Positions 10,971 to 23,011 are shown, numbered from the stretch's first letter. The stretch is DNA of 64,000 bases from Metaphire vulgaris (GCA_018105865.1 CM030834.1:5005257-5069256), one strand, 5' to 3'. Notes: generated by a model not told the origin, from the letters alone. Numbers and translations are program-made.

Positions 10971-11093
10971 CTTGCATGCAGGATGACACCATAGCTGTGG
11001 TGCAGAAAATTCTGGATTAAGAATAGACAATTCCTGCCACCACCAAACCCCTTCACTGGAACTCAGAGTCAGCAGCCAAGCATCACATAATTG
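10971..11093 (-). CDS. FBXO42: FBXO42-like exon: Kelch blade (CDAWLL...LWCHPACK)
   Basis: The acceptor TTACTTTGTAG precedes codon CAA and the exon ends ..GCATGCAAG before GTTTGAG, giving 123 bp or 41 codons in phase 0 at both ends. The translation includes [18 protein letters not shown] and ends [11 protein letters not shown]. In human FBXO42 this is FKDAWLLHMHSGPWAW..APELWCHPACR, a Kelch blade of the substrate-binding propeller. No frameshift. The next exon begins VGNK, continuing the human order. Confidence 0.88.
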
Positions 11094-11239
11094 CTACAAA
11101 GTAAAATAAATTTAATTACCAGCAACTCATGAATTTTAAATTTTAATTTCCTCCCTCATATCACAAAATAAGAAGAATGTGGGTGAAGCACTATAAAAGA
11201 ACTCATATGAAGAAAGCACAAGGCCATGAGCCTGAACAC

Positions 11240-11750
11240 TGCATAGCTACTATAACAAGTTGTTCAATGTTCACCCTTAAACTCGTCCAGAATGCAGCTG
11301 CACGCTTGGTGTTCCAGAGAGGGAAGTTCGATCATATCACACCAGTCCTGCGGGAGCTTCACTGGCTCCCGGTCGGTCAACGCGTGACTTTTAAACTCGG
11401 GACCATCCTGTTCAAGGCCCAACACAGCTCTGCTCCGCCATATCTAACTGATATGTTCTGCTAGACGGCTAAGTTGCCTGGTCGGTCGCATCTGCGCTCC
11501 GCCTTGACCAGCACACTCGCAGTGCCTCGAACTCGGACAGGCTTCGGTGACCGCAACCTGGCCGTTGCTGGCCCGGTTGTTTGGAACAGTCTGACAGCAA
11601 CATTGCGTCCCTCTGACTCAACCATGACGCTGTTATCTTTTAGGAAACAACTGAAGACATTCTTGTTTGATTGATCCGGTTCGCAACTGACATGAGCGCA
11701 TTTGCTGCTTTGCGATTATTTGCGCTATAGAAATGTTCGTAATAATAATA
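11240..11750 (+). pseudogene. L2/CR1-like LINE 3' end with (TAA)n tail
   Basis: Plus frames contain NAAARLVFQRGKFDHITPVL, then LRELHWLPVGQRVTFKL, then one stop, then WNSLTATLRPSD and FRKQLKTFLFD. This is the full C-terminal signature of L2/CR1-like reverse transcriptases. The 3' tail has GCGCTATAGAAATG followed by (TAA)n at 11738-11752. It is 5' truncated, as is typical of target-primed insertion. Located in an FBXO42-like intron just upstream of the 10971-11093 exon. Confidence 0.8.
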
Positions 11751-11901
11751 ATAAACTGTTAGTGAGCAAGCTAATAGAAAACCACTAATGCAGTAAAAGC
11801 AATCTGGTATATGGTACTTTCTCTGCTATCTGGTATTCCATAAAATAAGGTGGACATCATTTCATGACCAAGCCTATTTCACTATTAGGCACCTCAATTT
11901 C

Positions 11902-12180
11902 GGTTCGGGGTCAATTGATCGCATGCCAATTGATCGCGACAAATTGGCAGCGCAAAATTGATCGCGTGGTCAATTGGTCACACGACAATTGACCGCTAGC
12001 CAATTGATCGCAATATTAAAATTAATAATTACTGTCTATTGTATGGTCCCTAACCCTTACCCTACATACAATGGGCTGTAACACCCCTAAAATTTGAAAG
12101 TAGATAAGATATCTTGTATATTGCACAAAAGTGATCAATTGGCTAGCGGTCAATTGGCATGCGATCAATTCACCCGACAC
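11902..12180. mobile_element. Palindromic word-array element with telomere-like core (word CAATTGATCGC)
   Basis: The left arm iterates TCAATTGATCGC and variants (11910-12010). The right arm returns the reverse complement (12130-12172). The ends are inverted: GGTTCGGGGTCAATTGATCG and, reversed, GTGTCGGGTGAATTGATCG. The centre at 12042-12066 reads CCCTAACCCTTACCCTA. A perfect 10-bp duplication CCTCAATTTC flanks it (11892-11901, 12181-12190). No coding region. Confidence 0.85.
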
Positions 12181-12693
12181 CCTCAATTTCACCATCCTGA
12201 ACCTGGGTTTTACTGTATTATAAACTGGATCTATCATAAAATGTAAATCAGACAGTCAGTACTTGCTTTTACAACTTTTGATGGCTGATTGATTCTTTAC
12301 TTAATCACCACTTTTATCTTAATATATATATATGTGCACACACACAAATATCGTTCGCCTATCTTGCCTAGATTATTGCAAATGGTCTCATAATTAAAAC
12401 CCATTCATCCAAAATTCTTATCAGTTACAAATGCAACTAAGTGCTTCATTTTCTCCTGTATTGCCTTTGGTCACATCAGAGGATTCATAAAAGATCAGAT
12501 CAGAGAGAGTTCAGTGTGCTTCCAAGATGGAAATGCTTAAATGGTGTTGCCCCAAATTATCTCTGTCAGTTTGACACAAATCTTCAATTTGAAAACAAAC
12601 AGCCTGACCATGAACAATTCCCACTATTGTCTGTAAAGTCACCCTTGAACTCTGGAATATATTCTTCAGTACCCAGAAGGATGCAATGATTAA

Positions 12694-13764
12694 CCCGTTC
12701 CAGGGGGATTTAATTTTTTCAAGTCGTCCCCAATCGGGGTATTTAATTTGGGGGAAAGGCGTTCATGTGAAAATGTGAACATACAAGTTTTAAACTTACT
12801 ATATTTCAGGCTATATAGAAGCTAGAAAGATGCAGTTTGCACCGTTGTTTATCATTTTTATTGCTCTTTCGAACCATCTGTGCCAAAGAAAAAATTTTGG
12901 GCATAGGGTCCACCCTACAGCCCAAAATAGGACCCCTCCCCAACATTTTGGTCAAATTTTGTTCAAAGCCCCATAGCAAAAATTTTTCCGCGATAACCCC
13001 CAAACTGTGAGTGAGAAAGTTGTAAAGGGGTGTAATTGGAACAGAATAATGCAAAAATTTGGAAGATTGGACAAAATTTGGGGTAGTTATGATTTTTCAA
13101 ACAATATTACTCAATGCTCGAAGAAATGACAATTTTGCGAACAGATTTTCAATCTGAAAAACCGAACAACTCAGTAATTTCAGGCTATATAGAAGCTAGA
13201 AAGATGCGGTTTGCACCGTTTAGCATTTTTATTGCTCTTTCGAACCATCTGTGCCAAAGAAGAAAATTTTGGGGTAGGGTCCACCCTACACTCCCTACAG
13301 CCCAAAATCGGAACCCCCTAAAAAAAATTCAAACCGCAATAGCAAAAATTTTTCAGCGGTGACCCTCCAACTGTGAGCGAGAAAGTTGTAAAGGGGGTGT
13401 AATTGGAACAGAATGGTGCAAAAATTTTGAAGATCGGGCCAAAATTGGCGGAGTTATGATTTTTCAAACCCCAGACTTGCGAGTCTTTTTCGAAGCATTT
13501 CAATGCAAAATCAATGGACAATCAACGGCAAGTTGGACGATCAACGGCAAGTTTTCTTGCTTATACTATAGTCAACAACAGCGAAGAAAGTTCTGCCATC
13601 TATCAAATGGATAGTAACTAAATCGAAAAGTTACTGCGGGGCGGTTTAAAAACGCAATGTCCGGGATACACACATGCTTATGTGGTGCACCGTTTTAAGA
13701 CGGCGATATCCGTTTCGCTATGATTTTCGGGCGTCGTTTATTAATGGCATTACCCGGGAACGGG
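12694..13764. mobile_element. piggyBac-type TTAA element (MITE) with duplicated internal module
   Basis: The ends CCCGTTCCAGGGGG and CCCGGGAACGGG are inverted and flanked by TTAA on both sides (12690-12693, 13765-13768). The interior contains two tandem copies (about 12805-13110 and 13175-13475) of a roughly 300-bp module starting TTTCAGGCTATATAGAAGC. The same module, diverged, occurs twice inside the autonomous-type piggyBac at 20270-24542. No transposase is encoded here. Confidence 0.82.
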
Positions 13765-14561
13765 TTAATAAGCAGACAAATCTTTATGACAACTGAGAAT
13801 AAGTGACCCAGATTTAAAAGTTACAGTTGAAAAGATGAAATGGTCTTTTGGTATAATGTTGCTGTTAGCTTACCTCATGAAGACCACTACTGGAGCAACA
13901 GTCCAGACTTTGGGGTGAGAATAATTTCCGACACAATGAGCGATAAAGATACCACATCTTAAAGAAGCACCAGCACTTGGCTGATGATCAAAATTGTGAG
14001 GTGGTGGTCACTGAACGTAGTCAATGCAGAGATGTGCGGATCCAACAATTTTTGGACTGCAGATAATCAGCATCCGCCAGGTTTAGATCCATGGAGGATC
14101 TGCATCCGCTCGCATTTCCGATATCAGTAGCTGCGGATGATCCGCATCCGCAGATAGTAAATAAATTTGGTCTTTTACTATCACCCCTCGCATGATTTCT
14201 GCAAGCCTAGGGCTTATCCTAATGTATTTCAATGAGCAGTAAAATTATGTGCCTATGTCCGAGTGTGTCGTACTCAATGCGCACAAATAAACAAATAGTC
14301 GTAATAAACGAGACACTATATGTAAAGCATAACATAGATTATTTTTCTCAAATCTAAAATTAAAGTTATTAAAACGCTATCATTTTATAACAAAGCTACT
14401 GTTTGCTTCTGTACACATTAGATTTTACTCTGGTCGGGGAGTATTCGCTCAGTTCTCCAACCTTAATCTTTTCCATTATTTTATCGGATTCCTTTTTGGT
14501 TGACATTGTATAACAATGAATAACAATGATGTAAGTTACATTTAAAAAGTAGCCTAGACGG

Positions 14562-14737
14562 TTATTTAGAAATGCACCGTGAAGAACGTAAACTATGAAT
14601 TAATTTCTTGAGAGTCTACAGGCCCTATGTACCTTCATATATGAATAATGTATAACGTATATGAACGTACATAGGGCCTATAGACTCTCGAGAAATTAAT
14701 TCATAGTTTACGTTCTTCACAGTACATTTCTAAATAA
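14562..14737. repeat. Long palindrome inside the hAT element
   Basis: Two arms of about 80 bp (from TTATTTAGAAATG.. and its reverse complement) meet near 14652 and differ at only a few positions. A partial third copy of one arm follows at 14735-14793. Such arms would form a stable cruciform or hairpin. Confidence 0.88.
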
Positions 14738-15478
14738 TTAATTTCTTGAGAGTCTATAGGCCCTATGTACGTTCATATATGAATAATGTATATTGCACAC
14801 CTCAACCAGTACAAAACAAATTTAGGCAATAAATTGGTTACTTCATAACCAAGACGCTCCAAATTCCCAATAAGGGCGCCTGCCTCTTCAAAGGGTAACG
14901 GACATTCTCCCCCTGGACATAATCCCCTGGACATTGTCCCTCCTGGTACACCTGATGAAATGAAACCCCTGACATAATCCCCCTTTGTTTACCCAATGGG
15001 CTTTGATGAAATCTACTGGCGCTGAAAGAGAATTAGTGTCGCTATCACTATTGAAATGTTCTCAATTGAAATTTTCTTTAAATCAAAATTGAAATCGTTT
15101 CTACTCACCGGTCTTTAAAGGTCTCACCCATTCATTCTAGTCAATGCTCCTCATGGTTTTCCTATAAAGCCGGCGCTGGGGATTAAATGACATGGAATCC
15201 CATGCGGGTTGTCTGGACTTTGAACTTGTCGGAAGCTGTCTCCCGTGAGTGAATCTGATCTCTGATGTAAACCTCCTAACTTAGCGTTTCTTTTGATCAA
15301 AGCGGTAATTGCCGCTTTGGTCATCTGAAACCATGCCATAGCCATGAAATTCAGGGAGGTAATTTGAAAAGGTAGCAAATAGCAATGTACAATGTGTATG
15401 TATTGTGTATGTATTTGTGTGTCTGCGTGTGCGTGTTGCCAGTTGCCAGGATCCGTGGATAAATCCGCGTCCGCCGGC

Positions 15479-15623
15479 CGGGGTGCGATTTGTGACCTGG
15501 AGCAGTGGGGATGTAGTTGTTGGGAAATGTAGCAGTGGGGATGTAGTGGTGGGGATGTAGCAGTAGGGGGATGCAGTTGGGCAGTGGGGGGAAGATTCCC
15601 CTCCCCCTACAAATCGCGCCCTA
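15479..15623. mobile_element. hAT-like MITE, GGGTGCGATTTGT family (nested)
   Basis: The ends CGGGGTGCGATTTGT and ACAAATCGCGCCCTA are inverted, with a perfect 8-bp duplication CCGCCGGC (15471-15478, 15624-15631). The related copy at 36555-36692 lies in the opposite orientation. Inserted into the 14027-15726 hAT element. Confidence 0.83.
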
Positions 15624-15932
15624 CCGCCGGCTATTTGATACTTGGGTCCGCCAAGTTCCACGGGTCCATTAAATCCTTGCGGACCTGACTCCGCCTGCGG
15701 ATCTATCCGCGATCCGCACATCTCTGAGTCAATGTATCCACAATGGCAGCATGGAGATTGCACTGCAGTGTTGCAGGACAGAAGACTGACCAATTTGACC
15801 TTCCTTCATGAAATTGTATTGAATCAACTGAAAACTGAACTCAGTGAGCCAAGACATCAGGTTGGCAGTAGTCCACACTCTGGCCTAACAGATAATCTAC
15901 ATTTTGATGAAGCTGGACATCCCCAAATGAGT

Positions 15933-16466
15933 TACCGTATTTGCACAATTATTACCCGCGGGTAATCCAAGAAATTACAAACCGCAGCCCCTCTTATGGG
16001 GCATATTAGTATGCGGGTTATACTAGAAACTCGAAACTTTGTCAACGTCCTCGGCACCCCATCAGATCAGCGCTCTCGGCGCCCCGTCAGTGCTCTCAGC
16101 GCCCCATCAACACTCTCAATGCTGTCGGCGCCCCGTCGGCGCTCTCGGTGCCTCGTCAACGTTGTCGGGGCCCCGTCAACACTCTCGGCACCCCGTCAAC
16201 GCTCTCAACACTGTCGGTCAGCACTCTCGGCGCCCCGTCAAGCTGTCAGCGCTTTTGGCGCCCCGTCAGCGCTCTCAGCGCCCCATAATCATAGCGTTGA
16301 CACCTTCAAATACCTGAAGACTACCATATGCGGGTTATATTCGTGTGCGACTTATGCTGGGACGTTGGAACATAATTTGTAATTTTCCGTGGGTTATATA
16401 CATATGCGGGTTATATATGTGTGCGGGTTATATATGCGTGCGGGTAATAATCGTGCAAATATGGTA
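15933..16466. mobile_element. TIR element, TACCGTATTTGCAC family
   Basis: The ends TACCGTATTTGCACAATTA and TAATCGTGCAAATATGGTA are inverted over about 27 bp, extended by ACCCGCGGG. The interior (16050-16290) iterates a word close to GCCCCGTCAACGCTCTCGG roughly ten times. Plus frames across it (SAPRQRSQ repeats) are repeat translation, not genes. The duplication may be only TA. Confidence 0.72.
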
Positions 16467-16958
16467 TTCTCAGGGACGTTGTCTCATATATCAAGGAAAT
16501 ATGCACAAAGTGCACAAAATGTGATGCTTGAGCTTGCACTGTGATAAAGGAACAGTATATTTCACAATTTTATCACTCACATGACCTTGATTTAAAATGC
16601 AGACGTCAAACTGTACACTTAGTTCAAAAACTTGATTACAAGTACTGTGATTGATATTAATATTGAAATAGCACAGCAAATAATTATATGGGAACAATGC
16701 ACTCATCTGACCTGGTCCAGAGCGCAAAGGCAGCAGTGATGAGATTGCAGGCAGCTACTTCCCACAATGCACCCAACCAAAGAGAAAGTTGAGTGTGCCA
16801 TTAAGAGACTCCGAAATGGAAAACCTCCAGGGCTGTGCAGCATCACTGATGAAATACTGAAGGCAAGTTGCCACTGGGATCTTGTGGCCAACAAAGTTCT
16901 TTGAAAGCATATGGAACTTGGGGCACATCCCAGATGAGCGGAAAAGAGGCATAGTCAT

Positions 16959-17916
16959 CATCATCATCATCATCTTCTCCTTGTTCCTTCATGATCTGAA
17001 GTTAAGGTGACAGCATGAATTTCTTTTCTCCAACCATGTCGATCCTTTGTCTTCTTGACTGCTGCTGACATCTGCAGTCCTGTCCACTCTTCCACGTCAA
17101 CCGCCCATTGTCTCCTCTGGTCACTCTCTTCGTCTAGTTCCCGGGTATCTGCACGTTTCATCTCAGGACGATTCATTTCAGGATGATTCATCTCAGGACG
17201 ATTCATCTCAAGGACTATTCATATCAAGGACTATTCATCTCAAGACGTTTCATCAGGAGGACTATTCATCTCAGGACATTTCATCTCAGGATGTTTCATC
17301 AGGAGGACTATTCATCTCAGGACATTTCATCTCAGATAAAGTTATAAGGGTTAGGGTAAGGGTTAGTGTAAGGATAAAGTTTTAAGGCTTAGGGTTAGTG
17401 TAAGGGTTAGGGTTATCCGAGATGAATCGTACTGAGATGAAACGTCCTGAGATGAATAGTCCTCCTGATGAAACGTCCTGAGATGAATAGTCCTTGAGAT
17501 GAATCGGCCTGAGATGAATCGTCCTGAATTCAGTTCCCGGCATCATTCCTTGTTGGATTGTCCTCTCCAATGTTGGCCTAGTGTCACTGTTCCGCTGTAC
17601 GTGCCCGAAGTATTGCAGCTTCCTTCTATTGCACATGCTGAGTCTTTCCATGCCTGACATTTTCAAAACCTCTTCATTGGTTTTCCTATCTTTCCAAATT
17701 ATGCCATGCATGGTACGTAATAAGTACATTTCAAAAGCTTCTATTCTTCTCTGTATTTTTCTTTTCAGAGTCCAACTTTCACATCCATATGATGCTGTAC
17801 TCCATGCAACACTCTCGATTATTCTCTTCTTTGTTCTCATGCTGATATTATTGTCTTTCCAAATGTTCTTCATTTTTCTGATGGCAACCCTTCCTTTTGT
17901 CAGTCTAGCCTTTATA
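16959..17916 (-). pseudogene. RTE-like LINE 3' fragment inserted in another RTE copy
   Basis: The minus-strand translation contains RMKNIWKDNNISMRTKKRII, WSTASYGCESWTLKR, IIWKDRKTNEEVLKMSGMER and RRKLQYFGHVQRN, the post-RT C-terminal block of RTE-like elements. After the nested 17145-17531 insertion it resumes QRRQWAVDVEEWTGLQ. It ends in an (ATG)n tail (16959-16976) and is bounded by the target duplication GGCATAGTCAT (16948-16958, 17917-17927). It is 5' truncated. Confidence 0.8.
17145..17531. mobile_element. Palindromic word-array element with telomere-like core (word GATGAATCGTCCT)
   Basis: The left arm iterates CATCTCAGGACGATT and the right arm the reverse complement CCTGAGATGAATCGTC. 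The centre (17340-17416) is TTAGGG/GGGTTAG-like sequence. A perfect 9-bp duplication AGTTCCCGG (17136-17144, 17532-17540) flanks it. The host reverse-transcriptase text reads through once the element and one duplicate are ignored (PGT before, QRRQW after), which independently shows it inserted. Confidence 0.88.
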
Positions 17917-18835
17917 GGCATAGTCATGCCATTGTAAATAGAGAAAGGAAGCAAGAAAGAGTGCAGAAACAACCATGGCATCACACTGCTGTCCGCTCCA
18001 AGAAAAGTCTTTGCTTCTGTTCTACTGAACTGGGTGAAGTCATATAGGCTTGAAGGCTGCCACAAGGAACAGAGCAGTTTTATACCTGGATGCCCAATCA
18101 TGGATATGATCAGTACACTAAACACATTAACCAATACCAAGCACGAATTCAACCGGCCACTCTGGGTTCCATAAGTGGACCTTAAATCAGCCTTTGATTC
18201 GGTCAACCAGAAGTCTCTGTGGCTCATACCTGTGAATACTGACATATCAGATCATCTGCCTAATGAAGACTCTGTACTCTGAAACTTGAATTTGCATTCT
18301 CATGGACAGAGTCCAGTCTGAGTGATTCATGGTCAGATCAGGTGCCACCATGGTTGTCATATTGCTCCAGACTAATTTCTCCATCCAATGGAATGGATTA
18401 TAAAACTCACAGTCCACAAATCAGGTTGTAGTAGGACGCTGATGGACAAAGTCTTCACAGACATGACTACGCTGAAAATATGACTGTGCTTGCTGAAATG
18501 CAAGAAGCGCTCACACTAGTGCTGCATGTGATGCAAGAGAAAACCTACCCATTAGGGTTTCAAATAAATTGGAGCAAATCCAAAATTCAGTCCTTTGCCA
18601 GGTAACCACCATCTCAGACAACAGAGGCAACAGTCTGCACTGACTCTGAGAATGTAGAGGTAGTACGTTCGTTTTGTGCATCATGGCCATGTGATGAGTA
18701 GTGATGGTAGTTCCAGTCTTCCAGAAGGATATTATTCAATGAATTTGAATTGCCAGACACTGAATGAAGATGCTTGATCGTCATATCTGGTGTTCCTCAA
18801 TTTCCCTGCACACTAAAATTTGCTTATACAAAGCA

Positions 18836-19515
18836 TACTGTAAAATCTTGAGTATAATGCACGCTTTTTCATACTTAAAGTTAGGGGTGCATATTATATT
18901 CATATAATACCAAAATTAGATAAATTTTCCTCATTTCCCCATAAACCTAAGTTTACCAAAACTTTCTTTAGCATTTAGCATATAATTTGAATGGCAAAGA
19001 GGGTGGCATTAATGAGTGAGAGGGAGATGGAGAGAGACAATTTGTAGGGAGAGGGAGATGGAGAGTGAGATGATAACTTGGAACAGCATTAATTAATCTA
19101 TTTGACAGCTTAGTTTATTGTTGGTACAATGCCAGGACAGTGACAAGGCAGTGTCTGCTGTCAGAGGGATGGAGAGGGACAAAACAAGGTGTCAGTGCAG
19201 CCCGACTCTGCCTATGAGTAATGACAGCCTAGCAGTGGAATTTCTGTTTTATATGATCACTGGGGTAGACATTCTCCCATTCATTACAGTTAACACAGGC
19301 TTAGGAACTTCTACCAGTGAATCTCTTGACATTTGCACATTCGCAGGTCTGTCAACAATAATTAGGCTTATGGGTGGACAAGTAAAATGTTACTGAGTGT
19401 GGAGATTTAAAGGTGCACATTATATCCATATAAATCGATTTTACCTTTTGATTTCCATCCCAGAAAGCTGTGCACATTATACTCGTGTGTGCATTATACT
19501 CAAGATTTTACAGTA
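18836..19515. mobile_element. TIR element, TACTGTAAAATCTTGAG family
   Basis: A near-perfect inverted repeat of about 28 bp (TACTGTAAAATCTTGAGTAT and ATACTCAAGATTTTACAGTA) bounds 680 bp. Inner words GCACATTATA repeat on both sides. No coding frame was recognised inside. Superfamily unassigned. Confidence 0.78.
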
Positions 19516-19754
19516 ATTTTGGTAGCAGGACTCTTGCTCACTGGAGTCTGGATGATTGCATCTATGTGCATAATCATTACAAAAATAATTTTATATTTGA
19601 TATTTAATTCTTATACAAAACTTCCTATTCATTCAAGAGTGCCAGTGAAACATTCACTTGAAAAATACATACAAAATTATGGCACTGTATCAAATTATAC
19701 AATGGCTACAGCTTGCCACATATATACTTTTTAAAGATTTTCAAATATACCTAC

Positions 19755-19811
19755 CATGTTTGCACCACCACAACCACCAAGTACAAGAATATGATAATCA
19801 TCAATGACAAC
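19755..19811 (-). CDS. FBXO42: FBXO42-like micro-exon: Kelch strand (VVIDDYHILVLGGCGG)
   Basis: This 57-bp exon has acceptor TTTAG, donor ATG|GTAGGT, and phase 0 at both ends. The 19 residues VVIDDYHILVLGGCGGANM match human FBXO42 IVIDDATILILGGCGGPNA, the diglycine signature of a Kelch blade. It follows the exon ending FSHSQ (33298) and precedes the exon starting QLCDAW (10971), as in the human protein. Too short for ordinary ORF detection. Confidence 0.88.
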
Positions 19812-20721
19812 CTAAATCATCAAAAAGAAGCTAGTTTAAACTTTACAATTAAAGAACAGCATAACAAACAGTTTGAAGCTTAGAACCACTCTAAACTTGA
19901 AATGTAAAGCATGAAATCTAACATTGTATTAGACAACACTGCTCATTGACTACTCATATAAATAGATTTCCAATGACTTGATAAAAATTCAAAAGATTCA
20001 AGTCATGTAACTGCAATTATATTGTCCTGTATAAAGAGTATTTATAAAATATGCAAATAAGACACATATCTTCCAAAAGAAAATTTTCTAGAGAACACAG
20101 TGATAAAATTTTCATTAAAACCTGGACTACAATCTGGAATAGTTATAGCCAAAATACAAAGGGGTGCTGATTTAATGAAACATCATGTGCAATGTCGTCT
20201 AGCCACTCTGTCCTTGGTCTGCCTCTTTGGTTGTCTCCATCCATGGTTCCCAGCACATAATCTTCTTAACCCCTTAACCGGGAATTTAAATTTTAAACAC
20301 CATCACTGTGCCGGGGATTTATTTTTGGGAAAAACGTTTTTTCAAAACAGAATACTGTAATTTTTAAAATTTGCTGTCTCTCAGGCTACATAAGAGCTAA
20401 AAAGATAAGGTATACACCATTGTTTAGCTTTTTTATTCCTCTTTCTAACCCTCAGTGCAGAAAAAAATGGGAGTAGGATCCATTCTACGGCCTAAAATAG
20501 AACCCTCCCAAAAATGTTGAAGCTCCGTAATTAAAATTTTTCAGTGGTAACCTCACTTGGTTAAGTGGCAAAGTTGTAGGCAATGGAACAAAATAAATCT
20601 AAAAGTTTAAAAATCGGTCAGCATTTGGTAAAGATATATCAATTCTAACCCGAACACCCCTTTGTCGGAACATAAGCCTTAGCGGTGAATTCGAGAAAGT
20701 TTTGTAGGTTGAAAATTTGCT

Positions 20722-21045
20722 ATTATTATTATTATTATTATTATTATACAACGTAGAGATTTATGTGGCAACTAATACAGTGACTGCGTGGACACATTAC
20801 AAATTATAAATTACAATAGCTCGTGCGAAATAGCCAAGTTTTAAGGATTCTTCTTGAGGTGTCTGGCGTTAGGGAGAGTTGAACTGAAGAAGGCAGGCGG
20901 TTCCATGCCCTTGCAGCAGTCACGGGAAAGGCACGATCGCCTGCAGTACGGTTAGCGCGTCAATGGAACGACCAGAGAAGCGGTTCTAGCAGATCTCAGG
21001 CGACCTTCGACCTGCCTGATCTGCGACTCATGCTAATTCTGTCGC
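20722..21045 (-). repeat. L2/CR1-like LINE 3' tail (minus)
   Basis: It begins with (TAT)n at 20722-20748, the reverse of an (ATA)n LINE tail. The following AT-rich then GC-richer text (to about 21045) matches the layout of other LINE 3' ends here. It splits the two piggyBac modules apart. Confidence 0.5.
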
Positions 21046-21934
21046 TAGATACTCTGGCCCTATACCATTCATATCTCATATCTCTCGGTATGTGTGAGCT
21101 AAGAAGATGAGGTATACGCCATTGTTTAGCTTTTTTATTCCTCTCTCTAACCATCCATACAAAACAAAAAATAGGAGTAGGGTCCACTCTACAGCCTAAA
21201 ATAGAACCCTCCAAAAATTGTCAAGGTTCCATAGCTAAAATTTTTATGTGGTAACCCCTTGGGTGGGCAGTGAAGTTGTACGGAAATGTAAGTAGAACAA
21301 AATAAATCAAAAAAGTTTGTAAATTGGACCATATTTGGTAGAACTGAAAACAAGTTTGAACAAGTAACAAGACAAACATAAACAAAGAAAAAATCAGACT
21401 TTTTGCCATATCGTTATTCCTTTTCAATATTTGGTGGCCCTGAAAAGGGTCATTTTGAAGATACAGTCCGGTGGTACAGCCCAAAAGTTCTAGTAGCTTT
21501 GCATGGTGTGATAGATCTCAAAGCACGGAATGTGGCAAAGAGCTACATCACAATCTGCACAGTAGTATCTGTTTCCTTCCTCACTTTCTTTCCACCCTGA
21601 ACTGTGTGCAAAACACAGACCTTGCAGGTGCCTTCTTGCTATCAGTAGGTGGAATGAATTTGCCCAGTCAGCCGCAGCGGGTTGGATTCGTCATGGGATG
21701 GTCGACCGCGTTGCGAAAGGCGGTCGGCGGGTTTATGGTGAGCTTCCAGCAATTCTTCAAACAGTCTAATCCTGTATTTTAGGCGAGTCATCTTCTCAGC
21801 GGGATTGTCCTTCCTGTACAAAATGTACGAATTCAGGACAATCTGACCGAGAAGATGACTGCTTGCTGCGCTTACGTTCAGTGGGGTAAGCAGTCAACAT
21901 CTGGTCTGCAAAGTGCACAGCTTCCATGTTGTTA

Positions 21935-22640
21935 ATTTAATTTAATTAGCTATTTATATTGTGCCTAAACAATTAATGTTAGCAAGCGCATTACAATTAA
22001 TGTCACGTATTATAAGCACAATTAAACAGATGTGTCTTCAACTGTTTATGAAAAGCGACGGGCGACTTTGTGTTCTGTAGCGCTGGTGGAAGAGCGTTCC
22101 AGGCATGGGGTCCAGCGTATGAGAAGGCTCGTTGCCCCATGACTGTCTGAAGACGAGGTTTCTGGTATTGGCTGGTAGAGGCAGATCGTAAGCCTGGTCT
22201 ACCAATGGTGGTTGATGTTGGCTGGAGCAAATTGGCCAGATAAGACGGACAAAGACCATTCCGTGCACAGAACATCAGCGTGCATAGTTTATGTTGTATC
22301 CGTGACTGGACTGGAAGCCAATGAAGTTCACGAAGCGCCGGAGTGATGTGGTCTCGAGGTTTCAGGTCCAGCACCAGACGTGCAGCAGCATTTTGTACGC
22401 GCTGCAGGTCGGCCAGTGTAGACTTTGGAAGGCCGGCAAGAATGGAATTGCAATAGTCTAATCTGGACAGAACAAACGCAGAAACCAGTTGTGAAGCGAC
22501 TTCTTTGCCAGCGATTCGACAAATCTGGTGGATACGTCGTATGTGATAGAAGCAGCTCTTGGTTAACTGTCCAACATGTTCAATTCGTTGTCAAACAGGA
22601 CTCCTAGGTCTCTGACGATGGAAGAAGGGCGGACAATGGT
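21935..22640 (-). pseudogene. L2/CR1-like LINE 3' end inserted in piggyBac
   Basis: The minus translation reads VLSRLDYCNSILAGLPKS, LQRVQNAAARLVLDL, then RDHITPALRELHWLPVQSRI, AGPHAWNALPPALQN and FHKQLKTHLFNCAYNT. This is a well-preserved C-terminus of an L2/CR1-like reverse transcriptase with an open 123-codon 3' part. The 3' end is at about 21935, beside AT-rich sequence. It is 5' truncated and is one of the best preserved LINE pieces in the window. Confidence 0.82.
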
Positions 22641-23011
22641 GCCATGAAGCACCAGGCTGCAACAACAGGCTGCAACAGACAACAACAGGTTTCTGTATGT
22701 CGACACCACGACGTGTATTTACCATGGTCATAGCAGCATCATGGAATGTCGACATCATGCAGACGTCACATTTGTCCATCCATTTCATGGCCAAAAAAAA
22801 TCTGAAAAAACAAGTAACTCTTTTCCCCTTCTTGAGTTTTTTCTTTAGTTGAGTTGACATGTTTTTCCTGTTGATCCTCGCCATACCAACAGCATCGGTT
22901 TTGTTGGACCGAAGTTGTCGGTACAAAGCAGGTGAGGAACACCAATTGTCCATGAAATTGGTATATCCTTTACTAAGCAAATCATTTGCCAGAGTTAGAA
23001 CAATTCTTGGT

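Larger units (their letters stand above)
14027..15726. mobile_element. hAT element built from GGATCCGCA words
   Basis: The termini CAGAGATGTGCGGATCC and GATCCGCACATCTCTG are inverted, with a perfect 8-bp duplication AGTCAATG (14019-14026, 15727-15734). The first 130 bp and last 300 bp iterate GGATCCGCATCCGC-like words. The interior contains a long palindrome (14562-14737) and a nested MITE (15479-15623). No intact transposase frame was seen. Confidence 0.87.
16690..18700 (+). pseudogene. RTE-like LINE reverse transcriptase (split remnant)
   Basis: The first piece (about 16700-16958) reads EKVECAIKRLRNGKPPGLCS in broken frames, the RT-domain block 'A...LKNGKAPG.D.I..E.LK'. The second (17928-18690) continues GITLLSAPRKVFASVLLNWV, then SFIPGCPIMDMISTLNTL and VDLKSAFDSVN, the following RT blocks including the A-motif region. 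The two are separated by a minus-strand RTE insertion (16959-17916) with an 11-bp duplication. Many stops make it an old copy. Confidence 0.75.

Noticed and set aside
13876..14010. A minus-strand open segment (PSAGASLRCGIFIAHCVGNY.., donor-like GTAAGC) considered as an FBXO42 exon
   Set aside because: The Kelch segment expected there is encoded completely by 10971-11093, whose phases join directly to 19755-19811 and 7745. This segment has no place in the order and has an in-frame stop just upstream.
15996..16382. 128-residue Ser/Arg/Pro-rich frame
   Set aside because: It is translation of an iterated GCCCCGTCAACGCTCTCGG-like word inside a TIR element, open in two frames at once.
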